NCBI GenBank assembly: GCA_000149265.1
Contig: CH002980.1
Location: forward strand, 2,067,678-2,131,677
Reading direction: 5' to 3'
Length of the DNA stretch: 64,000 nucleotides
Source: Ciona savignyi
Lineage: Eukaryota > Chordata > Ascidiacea > Phlebobranchia > Cionidae
Both the position numbers and the translations under genes were made by a program. Below are positions 39,201 through 46,053 of the stretch, piece by piece; position 1 is the stretch's first letter; every line of letters starts with the position of its first letter. The notes under the pieces are model-generated. The model did not search any database. It was not told the origin of the DNA and was given only the letters and a program-made list of their open reading frames with translations.

Positions 39201-41522
39201 AACCCGATATAGTCAAATATTAGTGGTCCATGTGTTAATTTTATTTTGAAGTAGCCTCAAATGTACTTCCTGTTGTTAGAAAGTGAATAGTAACGGTCCC
39301 TATTTACCCTGTCAGATTTTATTACTGCTTTGGTTGTCATACACTGCTGAGTCTTCGACTGACATAAGTTGGGTCGCATAATTATGCTTAATCTACTATT
39401 TAAGGGTATACGATATAATATTAATGTTTATCCCTGTGAATAAATAAACCAAGGGCGTTAACACATGGGCAATCTTTGTAGAATTATGCTTAATCTACTA
39501 TTTAATGGTATAGGTCAGAATATGATATTTATGTTTGTCCCTGTAAAGAAGAAAACCAAGGGTGTTAACACACGGGCAATCGTCATTTCACATCACGCCT
39601 ACCGGCGGGTTTACTGGAGCTATTACAGTGTGTTGTGTATGATACACACGTTTCTTCAATTTTGTAGAATCCATTAATCCGCTTTCAGGCAATCTCCGTT
39701 AAGAGACTTGCGCAAGGACACAACTTACTCTAGCTAGTGACCAGTTTCGAACCTACAACGATTCGATAGAAATGCGACGCAATAAACCACCAGACTAATC
39801 AGTCGCACGATATATGAAATGTAACACTTTGGGTTTATTTATTCTTGACGATTGTATAGTTAATTGTTTTGTTCGACTACAGGGCACCAACATTTCATCT
39901 TCCCACCAAAGAAGACGCTCCGTGTATCTTGGTGGGTCCCGGTACAGGCATCGCTCCCTTCAGAAGCTTTTGGCAGCATAGAATATCTCAGATACAGAAA
40001 GGAGGTGGCTTAATTTATATTTAATGACTAGAGAGTATTAAACACATGTTGACTACCATTATTTGTAAAAACAACTTTAACCGTGCGCTGTATGTTTCTG
40101 CATTCAGAAACGTTGTCGTACCTATTTACCCAGTCAAAACTGCACATGGTCTATAATTTTATATCATACATATACGTTGCGTATATCAACTGATTTTGCA
40201 AACTAAAAAAAATAAGTCTCTCGAGTTACTTATCCAAACAAAAAATACAAATGTTGACTAAAATGCGACGAGCGTTAAGTTTACGCATTTTATATTGGAT
40301 TGGATTGCCCATCGTTAATTAGGTTTTTATATATTGGGGAGTTTCCCGAGTAAAATGGGTATTTGGATCCAAGTGAGTTTTCCAAATTCATTTTGTATAT
40401 GTTAACGAAGGCAACCTAAGTACATATCTAGCCAGCTACAACTCCACAGAATGGTGGCCAGTGTAATTTCAACAGTTCTAACACAAACGATGTTTATACA
40501 AGTAGAAGATAGAACTGTTATCGTTTACACACCGGTTCTTTTATTCAGCGAGTAAAGATCGTACAATGGCGCTGCTATTCGGATGTCGAAACCCTCAGCA
40601 AGATCATCTTTACAAAGATGAGGTCGAGACTGCAATGAAGCAGGGCGCCATCTCACACGCTTATACAGCGTTTTCTCGGGAAGAGGGAAAGCCGAAGGTA
40701 CGTTATGTTGGTTGCTCAATATTGTGTCTCTCTTATATGTTTACAATTGTTTAATTCCTTAGGTACTTGCTCGTGACTTATCACAGTTTGATTGTATTAT
40801 TTATTTCCGTGGCTTAGGTTGGTTGTAGAGCGTGAGTAAATTAGCACAAGTCGACATTGGTTAAACTGGGGTGGTTTATAATTTTACACAAAAAGCTAAT
40901 ACACATATCATATGTCTACGGTGGCTCTGTTAACTTGGTAGTGATACATTTAAATGTGATGATTGCACGAATAAATCTTCCTTCATCTTTCAATTATTAT
41001 TTTAAAATTTTAATATCATACTAAACGTTCTAGCAATACGTTCAAGACGTGATTATGAACGACATTTCGGAATTCGTGTTCGATCTTATTCACACAAGAA
41101 ATGGTCATTTTTACGTTTGTGGTGACGTAACAATGGCAGCGGAAGTGCACCGAACTTTGAAAGACGTGCTTTGTATAAAAGGCGGGATGACTCCTGAACA
41201 AGTGGAAGAATATATTACCGCCATGAAGGTTATATGACTTGTTACATAATATTCAGAACATACCTTGGAATAAAGTAAGAGTTAATACTTTTTAAGGTTC
41301 TTACCTAAACAAGACTATGTTTCAAACCAGTTATAGCCTACCGCTTTTAATAACAGTTATAACACTTGTGTAACACATGTCAGCAAGTATTTTAACTAAT
41401 ACTTTATATTTCAGTCGGAAGACCGGTATCATGAAGATATATTTGGCGTAACACTACGTACATACGAAGTCAACAGAAGCCTACGATTGAAAGGGAAAGA
41501 AAAAAAACTTAGCATGAAATAA
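15118..41522 (+). CDS. NOS: nitric oxide synthase, neuronal-type with N-terminal PDZ domain
   Basis: Thirty recognised exons give about 4.3 kb of coding sequence (about 1450 residues with one missing short exon; mammalian nNOS is about 1430). The enzyme makes NO and citrulline from arginine, O2 and NADPH. Order: PDZ with nNOS-type beta-finger (exons 1-3, residues about 1-130), variable linker (4-5), zinc motif CxxxxC and oxygenase domain with heme Cys in RCVG and Glu in GTEIG (6-13), calmodulin helix (14-15), FMN domain with [16 protein letters not shown] (15-20), FAD/NADPH reductase with [21 protein letters not shown] and YVCGDVTMA (21-31). Exon phases match throughout except between 36924 and 37440, where an exon of length 3n+1 is expected but not found. 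The last three exons recur at 48553-49526. Identity as NOS is certain; nNOS-type rests on the PDZ and FMN insert. Confidence 0.97.
15530..15745 (+). repeat. diverged relative of part of the RBP unit
   Basis: In NOS intron 1: shares tacatcgggaa, ccaacaaaacagcaag, caacacctttattttac with the segment at about 42740-42940 of the RBP units. Confidence 0.6.
16303..16570 (+). repeat. SINE copy in NOS intron 1
   Basis: Long copy: attagctcggtgcgttagta, gtcgaagggttacagattca, then cgacggcgagcgtgaggtga and tgacgattgtccgtgtg. Confidence 0.75.
16573..16606. repeat. AT-rich microsatellite
   Basis: TA-rich simple repeat directly after the SINE end, probably grown from its tail. Confidence 0.8.
16770..16880 (+). 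CDS. NOS: NOS exon 2: PDZ core
   Basis: Acceptor ccggtag, donor gtataa. Encodes [18 protein letters not shown], matching nNOS SGLIQAGDIILAVN. Confidence 0.9.
17697..17805 (+). repeat. tRNA-like repeat in NOS intron 2
   Basis: gtctcgtgaccgaatggtta at the start, then gccgagctcatcatgggttc and gaaaattagccc, about 85 bases before exon 3. Confidence 0.7.
17890..18063 (+). CDS. NOS: NOS exon 3: PDZ end and beta-finger
   Basis: Acceptor aatttag, donor gtaagt. Encodes VVLIL-like [16 protein letters not shown], then [15 protein letters not shown], closely matching the nNOS beta-finger FTGDGTPKTIRVTQP that binds other PDZ partners in mammals. Confidence 0.92.
19214..19258 (-). repeat. tRNA-like repeat fragment
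   Basis: tatcggtcgtgttagtcttt followed by ccgccacacgaccg, the 5' part in reverse, in NOS intron 3. Confidence 0.5.
19710..20006. mobile_element. 297-bp foldback element A
   Basis: Arrays of a unit of about 15 bp (acaactgaacccctt) on the left face the reverse complement (aaggggttcagttgt) on the right. The ends are ggttccatgacaactg and gttgactagtcacc. A 9-bp direct repeat gatgtaatg flanks it (19701-19709, 20007-20015), so it is a transposition product. Left arm long, right arm short. No protein frame. In NOS intron 3. Confidence 0.88.
20715..21194 (+). CDS. NOS: NOS exon 4: low-similarity linker
   Basis: Donor gtgagt is clear. Acceptors at 20714, 20748 and 20761 all keep phase; 20714 is chosen as the longest. 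Hydrophilic, rich in Asn, Thr and Asp; corresponds to the variable linker between PDZ and oxygenase domains. Confidence 0.7.
23753..23904 (+). CDS. NOS: NOS exon 5: linker to oxygenase domain
   Basis: Ends in [20 protein letters not shown], matching nNOS VKNWETEVVLTDTLHLK. Donor gttagt. Acceptor gcgaag chosen by phase; weak pyrimidine tract. Confidence 0.75.
24328..24476 (+). CDS. NOS: NOS exon 6: zinc tetrathiolate motif
   Basis: Acceptor ttcttag, donor gtgggt. [15 protein letters not shown] supplies the Cys-x4-Cys that binds the dimer-interface zinc, followed by the helix [14 protein letters not shown]. Confidence 0.93.
25132..25294 (+). CDS. NOS: NOS exon 7: heme-thiolate region
   Basis: Acceptor attccag, donor gtaagc. 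Contains [20 protein letters not shown]; the Cys in RCVG is the axial heme ligand. Confidence 0.97.
25455..25520 (+). repeat. tRNA-like repeat with internal deletion
   Basis: actgtcgtgtgaccgaatga, then directly taagttcgaaacttgg: A-box and B-box parts brought together. Between NOS exons 7 and 8, ending about 20 bases before exon 8. Confidence 0.55.
25540..25631 (+). CDS. NOS: NOS exon 8: oxygenase domain
   Basis: Acceptor ccgaag, donor gtagga. [20 protein letters not shown] continues to [10 protein letters not shown], matching [12 protein letters not shown]. Confidence 0.93.
25830..25905 (+). repeat. tRNA-like repeat, diverged
   Basis: tatacaaaatcggtgttagg, gacgagcctgtcatgaac and tcgaatttggcc resemble the spacer and B-box half. 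Confidence 0.45.
26075..26216 (+). CDS. NOS: NOS exon 9: oxygenase domain
   Basis: Acceptor cttcag, donor gtattt. [11 protein letters not shown], then [20 protein letters not shown] and [10 protein letters not shown]. Confidence 0.96.
28828..28967 (+). CDS. NOS: NOS exon 10: oxygenase domain
   Basis: Acceptor catgtag, donor gtgagt. [20 protein letters not shown], then [10 protein letters not shown]. Confidence 0.95.
29454..29625 (+). CDS. NOS: NOS exon 11: arginine-binding Glu
   Basis: Acceptor attgcag, donor gtaagt. [19 protein letters not shown], then [19 protein letters not shown]. The substrate Glu in GTEIG is present; one residue is missing after it compared with GTEIGVRD. Confidence 0.96.
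31819..31920 (+). CDS. NOS: NOS exon 12: oxygenase domain
   Basis: Acceptor ttggcag, donor gtgaga. [20 protein letters not shown], then AILHSFQ. Confidence 0.95.
32000..32145 (+). repeat. SINE fragment, 5' half
   Basis: ctgaccagtttggtggttta, then ttcttgggcagggcacttaa and gcagattaatgggttctact, in NOS intron 12. Confidence 0.65.
32237..32431 (+). CDS. NOS: NOS exon 13: pterin and dimer region
   Basis: Acceptor ccttag, donor gttggt. [37 protein letters not shown], then [13 protein letters not shown], which lines the tetrahydrobiopterin site. Confidence 0.97.
32483..32606 (+). repeat. NOS: 20-bp minisatellite in NOS intron 13
   Basis: About six copies of a unit like cttgtagtttgttatatttt, the later ones diverged, ending about 30 bases before exon 14. 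Confidence 0.85.
32639..32721 (+). CDS. NOS: NOS exon 14: start of calmodulin-binding region
   Basis: Acceptor atttcag, donor gtaagt. PDPWQYYKW ends the oxygenase domain and [11 protein letters not shown] starts the basic amphipathic helix. Confidence 0.93.
33011..33155 (+). CDS. NOS: NOS exon 15: calmodulin helix end, start of FMN domain
   Basis: Acceptor gagccag, donor gtttgt. [19 protein letters not shown], then [16 protein letters not shown] (FMN phosphate loop) and IFNHAFDAK. Confidence 0.95.
33763..33867 (+). CDS. NOS: NOS exon 16: FMN binding
   Basis: Acceptor cgtcag, donor gtacaa. [16 protein letters not shown] is the canonical FMN loop. Confidence 0.96.
33935..34172 (-). repeat. 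SINE copy in NOS intron 16
   Basis: caatcgtcagattatctcgc, cgtcggtttacctgagctat, then gaccagtttcgaacaagata, ending at caggctaatcggtc. Confidence 0.7.
34421..34470 (+). CDS. NOS: NOS exon 17: FMN domain, short
   Basis: 50-nt exon, acceptor tatgcag, donor gtaagt: [17 protein letters not shown]. Phase fits both neighbours; position matches nNOS KFGCALMEMRH. Confidence 0.85.
35007..35150 (+). CDS. NOS: NOS exon 18: FMN-domain insert (autoinhibitory-loop position)
   Basis: Acceptor attacag, donor gtaagt. Basic [16 protein letters not shown], then [11 protein letters not shown], aligned with the nNOS/eNOS autoinhibitory insert that iNOS lacks. Confidence 0.85.
35444..35618 (+). CDS. NOS: NOS exon 19: FMN domain
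   Basis: Acceptor tcccag, donor gtgggt. [20 protein letters not shown], then [19 protein letters not shown]. Confidence 0.96.
35830..35955. repeat. short degenerate tandem repeat
   Basis: Phrases ctttagaccagttttttta and aacttgactattaatgag recur about twice to four times in NOS intron 19. Confidence 0.6.
36095..36140 (-). repeat. tRNA-like repeat fragment
   Basis: taccggtcgcgttaagcatt followed by cggctacaagacc, about 40 bases before NOS exon 20. Confidence 0.5.
36181..36319 (+). CDS. NOS: NOS exon 20: FMN to FAD hinge
   Basis: Acceptor tatgcag, donor gtaagt. [19 protein letters not shown], then [17 protein letters not shown]. Confidence 0.9.
36374..36520 (-). repeat. SINE copy, diverged
   Basis: cgtggggtaccggagctgtg, then cagtgatgtctgctaagtg and ccgactagccagcaactagt. 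Confidence 0.6.
36588..36692 (+). repeat. tRNA-like repeat, full unit
   Basis: catgtgaccgaatggttaat, tatacaaaaacggtcctggt, then gtgggttcggaacttggcac, with both promoter-like boxes. Confidence 0.7.
36846..36924 (+). CDS. NOS: NOS exon 21: start of reductase connecting region
   Basis: Acceptor aatgtag, donor gtaaat. [20 protein letters not shown], then QSEKSG, parallel to LSNVHKKRVSAARLLSRQNL. Ends in phase 2. Confidence 0.9.
37085..37165 (+). repeat. tRNA-like repeat, 3' half
   Basis: agttagtgacaagcccacca, then ctgggtctaaactcgcccgg. Confidence 0.45.
37440..37491 (+). CDS. NOS: NOS exon 23: FAD domain
   Basis: Acceptor tttccag, donor gtgact. [17 protein letters not shown]. Starts in phase 0, so a 3n+1 exon is missing between 36924 and here. 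Confidence 0.92.
37791..37874 (+). CDS. NOS: NOS exon 24: FAD domain
   Basis: Acceptor tttgtag, donor gtaatg. [20 protein letters not shown] aligns with ALIERLEDAPPVNQMVKVEL. Confidence 0.9.
37945..38114 (+). CDS. NOS: NOS exon 25: connecting domain
   Basis: Acceptor ttccag, donor gtatgt. [20 protein letters not shown], then [12 protein letters not shown]. Confidence 0.95.
38165..38310 (-). repeat. SINE fragment in NOS intron 25
   Basis: ttggccaaggacacagccca, atagctagcgaccagtttcg, then ggctgaaaggcgacgcac. Confidence 0.65.
38354..38564 (+). CDS. NOS: NOS exon 26: FAD-binding motif
   Basis: Acceptor ttgatag, donor gtaagg. [10 protein letters not shown], then [20 protein letters not shown]; the R-x-Y-S-(I)-S-S block contacts FAD. 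Confidence 0.96.
38980..39067 (+). CDS. NOS: NOS exon 27: FAD domain
   Basis: Acceptor gttacag, donor gtgggt. [18 protein letters not shown], then [18 protein letters not shown] is the FAD pyrophosphate loop. Confidence 0.95.
39377..39812 (-). repeat. SINE copy with duplicated end, NOS intron 27
   Basis: The body (39560-39812) is a good reverse copy. The segment with aattatgcttaatctacta through accaagggcgttaacac occurs twice in tandem (39377-39480 and 39481-39585). Confidence 0.65.
39883..40004 (+). CDS. NOS: NOS exon 28: NADPH-binding loop
   Basis: Acceptor gactacag, donor gtggct. [20 protein letters not shown], then [13 protein letters not shown]. Confidence 0.96.
40549..40697 (+). CDS. 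NOS: NOS exon 29: NADPH domain
   Basis: Acceptor attcag, donor gtacgt. [18 protein letters not shown], then [14 protein letters not shown]. Recurs at 48553-48701. Confidence 0.95.
41034..41228 (+). CDS. NOS: NOS exon 30: NADPH domain
   Basis: Acceptor ttctag, donor gttata. [17 protein letters not shown], then [19 protein letters not shown]. Recurs at 49038-49232 with one Lys/Asn change. Confidence 0.95.
41415..41522 (+). CDS. NOS: NOS exon 31: C-terminus and stop
   Basis: Acceptor tttcag; TAA at 41520-41522. [20 protein letters not shown] and a short basic tail ([11 protein letters not shown]), clearly shorter than the mammalian nNOS tail and without a PDZ-ligand end. Confidence 0.95.
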   Translation, partial: SEDRYHEDIFGVTLRTYEVNRSLRLKGKEKKLSMK

Positions 41523-41894
41523 CATTTCACGTTATTGTAGTTTTCACAGTTAGCTGAAATAACTAAAGCCTTTTAAAGAAAACGTACTCTTTAATTTACT
41601 TTGCGAACTTTATTCTGAAAAGGGGCTTCTTTACAAATGTACCCCAATTTAGAATTGGTTCTATGGGATAATTTTAAATTAGTTATAGACTGTTACGAAA
41701 TGAATCTTTGTTTTAATAATTTTAAAGAACACATACATACCTTTTTATCGTATATAGTTTTACAGGCCCACCTAACTTTTTAAACGTACAGTCGGCCCAT
41801 ATAACATGGCCATTTGTTAGTACAAGCGTTTAATTATTTTAACATTTTTTTTCAATTTTAAGTGTTATTGTTATAAGGATTGTAAAATAATTTT

Positions 41895-41900
41895 ATTAAA
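41895..41900 (+). terminator. NOS: candidate NOS poly(A) signal
   Basis: ATTAAA about 370 bases after the stop, in an AT-rich stretch. Also present in the second copy near 49900. Confidence 0.3.
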
Positions 41901-41997
41901 GCATATTTGTTCACGCTTATTAAACAATACTGTGATTAATCTGGTTGCATTAGGAGTGTATTAAGAAACTTGGTATAGTTTGAATAAGAATATACAG

Positions 41998-42302
41998 CAG
42001 TGGTTCTCAAACTCTTTAGAGTTGGGACCCACTATTAAGTACCACAATTTATGGCGACCACTTAACTTTATATATAGTTGTTGTTGGTTTCTAGGTTACG
42101 CTATCGTTGCAAAGGAACACACCTCTGGGATCACGCCACAATTCAAGATTGTGTGATATCACAATTATGATAATTTCCCCTTGATTTTTGTATAGGAAAT
42201 AGCCAGTATAGTTAATCAGACCTTTCTATAACTTTTCACGACCCACCAAGATTCCTTTCGCGACCCACCGGTGGGTCGCGACCCATAGTTTGAGAAACGC
42301 TG
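41998..42302. mobile_element. hAT-like MITE, 305 bp
   Basis: Termini CAGTGGTTCTCAAACT and GTTTGAGAAACGCTG form near-perfect inverted repeats of hAT type. 8-bp direct repeats atatacag flank it (41990-41997, 42303-42310). The other copy of the block has one atatacag at 49990-49997 and no element. Confidence 0.9.
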
Positions 42303-43611
42303 ATATACAGTATATAGTCCGCACAAAATAAGCAGCAGGTCCATTAACTCACTCGGTAACAGCATTGCCTGAACTTTGTGACTTAATATGTTCTAATTTA
42401 AGCCGAGGGTGTTTTTGAGGTAATCTTTTTTATCCTTTGCCTTTTCACAAGGAAAAAACGTGATTACCCTGTTCTATACAATGGTCAAAATAAAAACACT
42501 GCTTAATGGGGTAATATATTAGGTGTTTGTACGACCTAAATGACTTTAAAAAGTTAAAAAAAAACAATTTTACGTATATATAGCTTTTTTTTCATTTCGC
42601 CTAATTTCGACCAGTCTTTTGAATAAAAAGTCATTCATAACAAAGGTCGTCAACCTTTTGAATGCAGTGTACCAGTTAATCTATTCAATGCAAACTGACG
42701 TCATAAAAGGACTGTCATTAAAAAGCCTGGCACAGAAAGTCTTAGATTTTTTTACAATTTAAAATTGAAGCTTGGATCTGCAACCGAAACCCAAAACCCT
42801 CCAAATTTGTCCTTGTAAATTTGGATCTGGAACTCCTCCGTACATCGGAATTTTTCCCCCAACAAAACAGCAAGCGAGGAGATCAACAATCTACACCTTT
42901 ATTTTAAAAAGCACTGCTCCACTATTACAAAAATTCACCGCTATGCAAGACCACCGGCGCGCAGCCTAGCGTATATGCTGCTTCCAAACAAACATAGGGG
43001 AATAACCACCAATGTTACCAGTAAAACACTCATCCAAATACAATGTCTAACAGATGACACATCATTTCCGGCCGAGCAAAGTCCATTAATTGGGTTATTC
43101 GTCATCACGTCATCTATATCACATACAACACCTAAATCTATAACTCTACGTAACTTGACAATTGCCCTAGTTAAAACCGCCAACGGGTTTTCCATTTACA
43201 AGTATTAACATGAATCTCCTATTTGAAACACGCGGGAGACATTATGTATATTACTTCTAAAACGAAGCGGCTCTTCTCTCATACAGATTTTCCCACCAAC
43301 CAGTATCAAAATACCACACAACAGAATGAAACATTCAGTTAAAAATTAAATTTTATTTAAATCGTATTTACAGCTATTGTAATAAAATCAACCAATATTA
43401 ACAATAGTTAATATAGTTAAAGGATGATTCAAAACTGCCGTGACCACAAATTTGTGACAAAAGCTGAAATAATTACAATTTTATAGTGGAGCTAAAATAT
43501 TTTTTATTGTTACCTACATAGAATTCGACAAAAACCAAGTTATCAGTAGGAACTGTAGTTTTGTGCAGATTAAATAAAAAGAGATAGCTTTTGTTTCAAA
43601 AAATAAAAGAA

Positions 43612-43617
43612 TTTATT
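43612..43617 (-). terminator. poly(A) signal of RBP copy 1
   Basis: AATAAA on the minus strand about 150 bases after the stop. The same signal is at 46723-46728 in copy 2 and is kept in copy 4; in copy 3 it reads AACAAA. Confidence 0.5.
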
Positions 43618-43762
43618 ATGGCGTAATAATTCCAAAATTAATTGAATAAGAAAAATCGCTGCGAGCATTTGTAGATTTGAACTGATAATTAAAAGGTGCT
43701 ATCCGCGATAAGTATGTACAAGGTTTATGATATCCAAGCAATTGTAGCATGGTACTGCGGCC

Positions 43763-44419
43763 TTACTGAAAATAAAAGAAAAATGACATCAAAACATGGT
43801 TAATAATATCCGCCACTATTTCCATATCCCTGGCCATAACCACCCCCATAACCCCTTGTTCCCCACCATAACCCCAATATCCCCCATTTCCACCTCCATA
43901 ATTTCCTCCACCGCCCCCATAGTTACCTCCCCCTCTTCCACCATATCCACCACCCCCGCCACCACCACCTCGACCATATCCACCTCCATATCCACCGTAG
44001 CCACTGTTACCCCCATAACCGCCACTTCTGTTATAATCATCTCTGAATTCGTAATATCTTCCATAATTGTAGCCACCATCCCGGTCTCTTCCATCGTACC
44101 CATACCCGCCGCCACCACCTCCACCTCCGTATCTGCCACCACTGGGAGGACCTCCAGATCGGAAGTTGGTCTGTTTGTCTGCAACCCGAACCACGATCTT
44201 ACGACCTTGAAATTCTTGCTCGTGCATTTTTTTGACGGCCTCGTTCGCAGCGGCCTCCGAAGAGAAAACAAGGAACCCGAATCCTCTTGATCTCCCGGTC
44301 GATTGATCGTGAACCACAGCTACATCGGTGATATCCTTGCAATTTTGAAAATATTCACGAACTTCATCTTCTGATGCTTTAAAGTTAAGATTACCAAGAA
44401 ATACTTTGCATTCGCCCAT
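43763..44419 (-). CDS. glycine-rich RRM protein, copy 1, frameshifted C-terminus
   Basis: ATG at 44417-44419 (MGECKVFLGNL) is chosen because copy 4 has only this start; the upstream frame extension would need GTG. One RRM at residues about 4-80, with RNP2 VFLGNL (6-11) and RNP1 RGFGFLVF (45-52), then an RGG/GYGG-rich tail with many Tyr. The layout is that of CIRBP/hnRNP-like glycine-rich RNA-binding proteins. Relative to the other three copies, a one-base loss in a C-run near 43853-43859 replaces the final GGYGGGYGQGYGNSGGYY-like end by MGVVMARDMEIVADIINH and a longer tail (218 instead of 206 residues). It could be an allele, a decaying copy or a sequencing error in the homopolymer. Confidence 0.9.
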   Translation of the reverse strand: MGECKVFLGNLNFKASEDEVREYFQNCKDITDVAVVHDQSTGRSRGFGFLVFSSEAAANEAVKKMHEQEFQGRKIVVRVADKQTNFRSGGPPSGGRYGGGGGGGGYGYDGRDRDGGYNYGRYYEFRDDYNRSGGYGGNSGYGGYGGGYGRGGGGGGGGYGGRGGGNYGGGGGNYGGGNGGYWGYGGEQGVMGVVMARDMEIVADIINHVLMSFFFYFQ

Positions 44420-45329
44420 TTTTAGGGGTAAGATTTGTGTTATCACTTACAACCTATGGTGATAAAGCTTTGATTTACACACAATCTAAATAATAATAAA
44501 CAAAAATAAGTCAAACCTGTTCTAACAAACACCTGTATAAAAAAATGGATTGCAGTTTCCTACACTTTGCTCTTGGAAACCAAAGTTTTAATGTAACACA
44601 CAAATCAACCTGGTTATAAGCTATAAACTCTGTTTGAAAATGGGGGAACATAATTTTTTTAGACATAGAGCCAAGCAATTAGTCGACTGTATCATCAACA
44701 CATGTTCAGTCCTTCAGGCTGTGTCACTCTCAGGCCAGCCAGGAATTAGTCGACTATATCGTCAGGCAAATGTTTAGTCTTTCAGGCTGTGTCACTCTCA
44801 GTCTGGTCACCAGTCCACTCCAGTCCAGACTAGACCAGACATAGTACCTGGGGTCTGTGGATGAATGGATATAAATTTTACAAGTGTCGCAGAGCAGCAT
44901 TCCTGGGAAGGATTTCAGCTATTGTATTCTAGAGCTGTAGAAATATTAATGAGCTAGATTTGTGGTAGAAGTTTTACTGTTAAGAGTAATTGCGCAAAGA
45001 TCTTTATAAATAAATTAAAAGCAATTTTTAGTTACAACCGACTAAAAGTCACCTAGGTGGCTGCTTGGGGGGGGGGTAATATATTAGGTGTTTGTACGAT
45101 CTGAATGACTGTACAAAGTTGAAAGAAACCAATTTTACGTATAGCTTTTTTTCATTTCGCCTAATTTCGATCAGTTTTTTGAAAAAAAGTCAATCATAAT
45201 TTGCAAAATCTATTTTTTTCTGTTTAGAGCCTTTAGGATAGACAAGGGTCGTCAACCTTTTGAATGCAGTGTACCAGTTAATCATAATGGAAAGAAACTT
45301 TGCGTGCCAACCATTTCTATGTACAGTTT

Positions 45330-45465
45330 GGTTATCAGCTAGTCACTACTAGGTGCTAGTCACTAGCTGCTAGTCGGTTTTGTTCGTGGATAAGGGAATT
45401 AACGAGCATTGCCTGAACCTAGTGGAATAACGGGTTTAACCATTTAAAGGAACATCTTAATGAGG
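45330..45465 (+). repeat. SINE-like segment in RBP unit 2
   Basis: tagtcggttttgttcgtgga, then gcattgcctgaacctagtgg and taacgggtttaacc. Present in units 2, 3 and 4 only. Confidence 0.55.
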
Positions 45466-45756
45466 CTTTTTACCAATTATTTCTCTATCTATTCAATGCA
45501 AACTGACGTCATAAAAGGACTGTCATTAAAAAGCCTGGCACAGAAAGTCTTGGATTTTTTTACAATTTAAAATTGAAGCTTGGATCTGCAACCTAAACCC
45601 AAAACCCTCCAAATTTGTCCTTGTAAATTTGGATCTGGAATTCCTCCGTACATCGGAATTTTTCCCCCAACAAAACAGCAAGTAGATCAACAATCTACAC
45701 CTTTATTTTATAAAGCACTGCTCCACTATTACAAAAATTCACCGCTATGCAAGACC

Positions 45757-46053
45757 GGTTCCATGACAACTGAACCCCTTACAACTGAACCCCTACAACT
45801 GAACCCCTACAACTGAACCCCTTTACAACTGAACCCCCTTTTAACAGAACCCTTTTTACTGAAGAGGGGGTTCAGTTGTAAAGAGGTTCAATTGAACTGA
45901 GTTCAGTTGTAAAGGGGTTCAGTTTAAAGGGGTTTAGTTAAAAGGAGTTCAGTTGTAAGGGGCTTAATTGTAGGGGTTCAGTTGTAAAGGGTTCAGTTGT
46001 AGGGGTTCAGTTGTAAGGGGTTCAGTTGTAAGGGGTTCAGTTGACTGGTCACC
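45757..46053. mobile_element. 297-bp foldback element B
   Basis: Same length and same termini as element A (ggttccatgacaactg; gttgactggtcacc) with a 9-bp duplication tgcaagacc on both sides (45748-45756, 46054-46062). RBP units 1, 3 and 4 have the empty site (42944, 50877, 53684). The short arm is on the left and the long arm on the right, opposite to element A. Confidence 0.92.

Larger units (their letters stand above)
42505..45072. repeat. RBP unit 1 (tandem repeat unit)
   Basis: Begins at ggtaatatattaggtgtttg and ends in the G-run after gtggctgcttgg. It lacks a segment of about 200 bp (SINE-like) that units 2-4 carry after accagttaatc. Confidence 0.85.

Noticed and set aside
43816-44271. 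Second minus-strand frame (FSLRRPLRTRPSKKC..., MEVDMVEV repeats) in each RBP copy
   Set aside because: It overlaps the RRM frame out of phase, lacks any domain and owes its openness to the glycine-codon repeat. It matters only as the frame entered by the copy 1 frameshift.
43796-44290. Long plus-strand frames rich in Ser/Thr/Pro/Ile opposite the RBP genes (also at 46967, 51628, 54596)
   Set aside because: They are mirror readings of the GGN-rich minus-strand coding sequence, whose composition leaves several frames open.
44420-44446. Upstream extension of the RBP reading frame (ITQILPLK)
   Set aside because: It would start at GTG, is absent in copy 4, and precedes a standard MGECK start.
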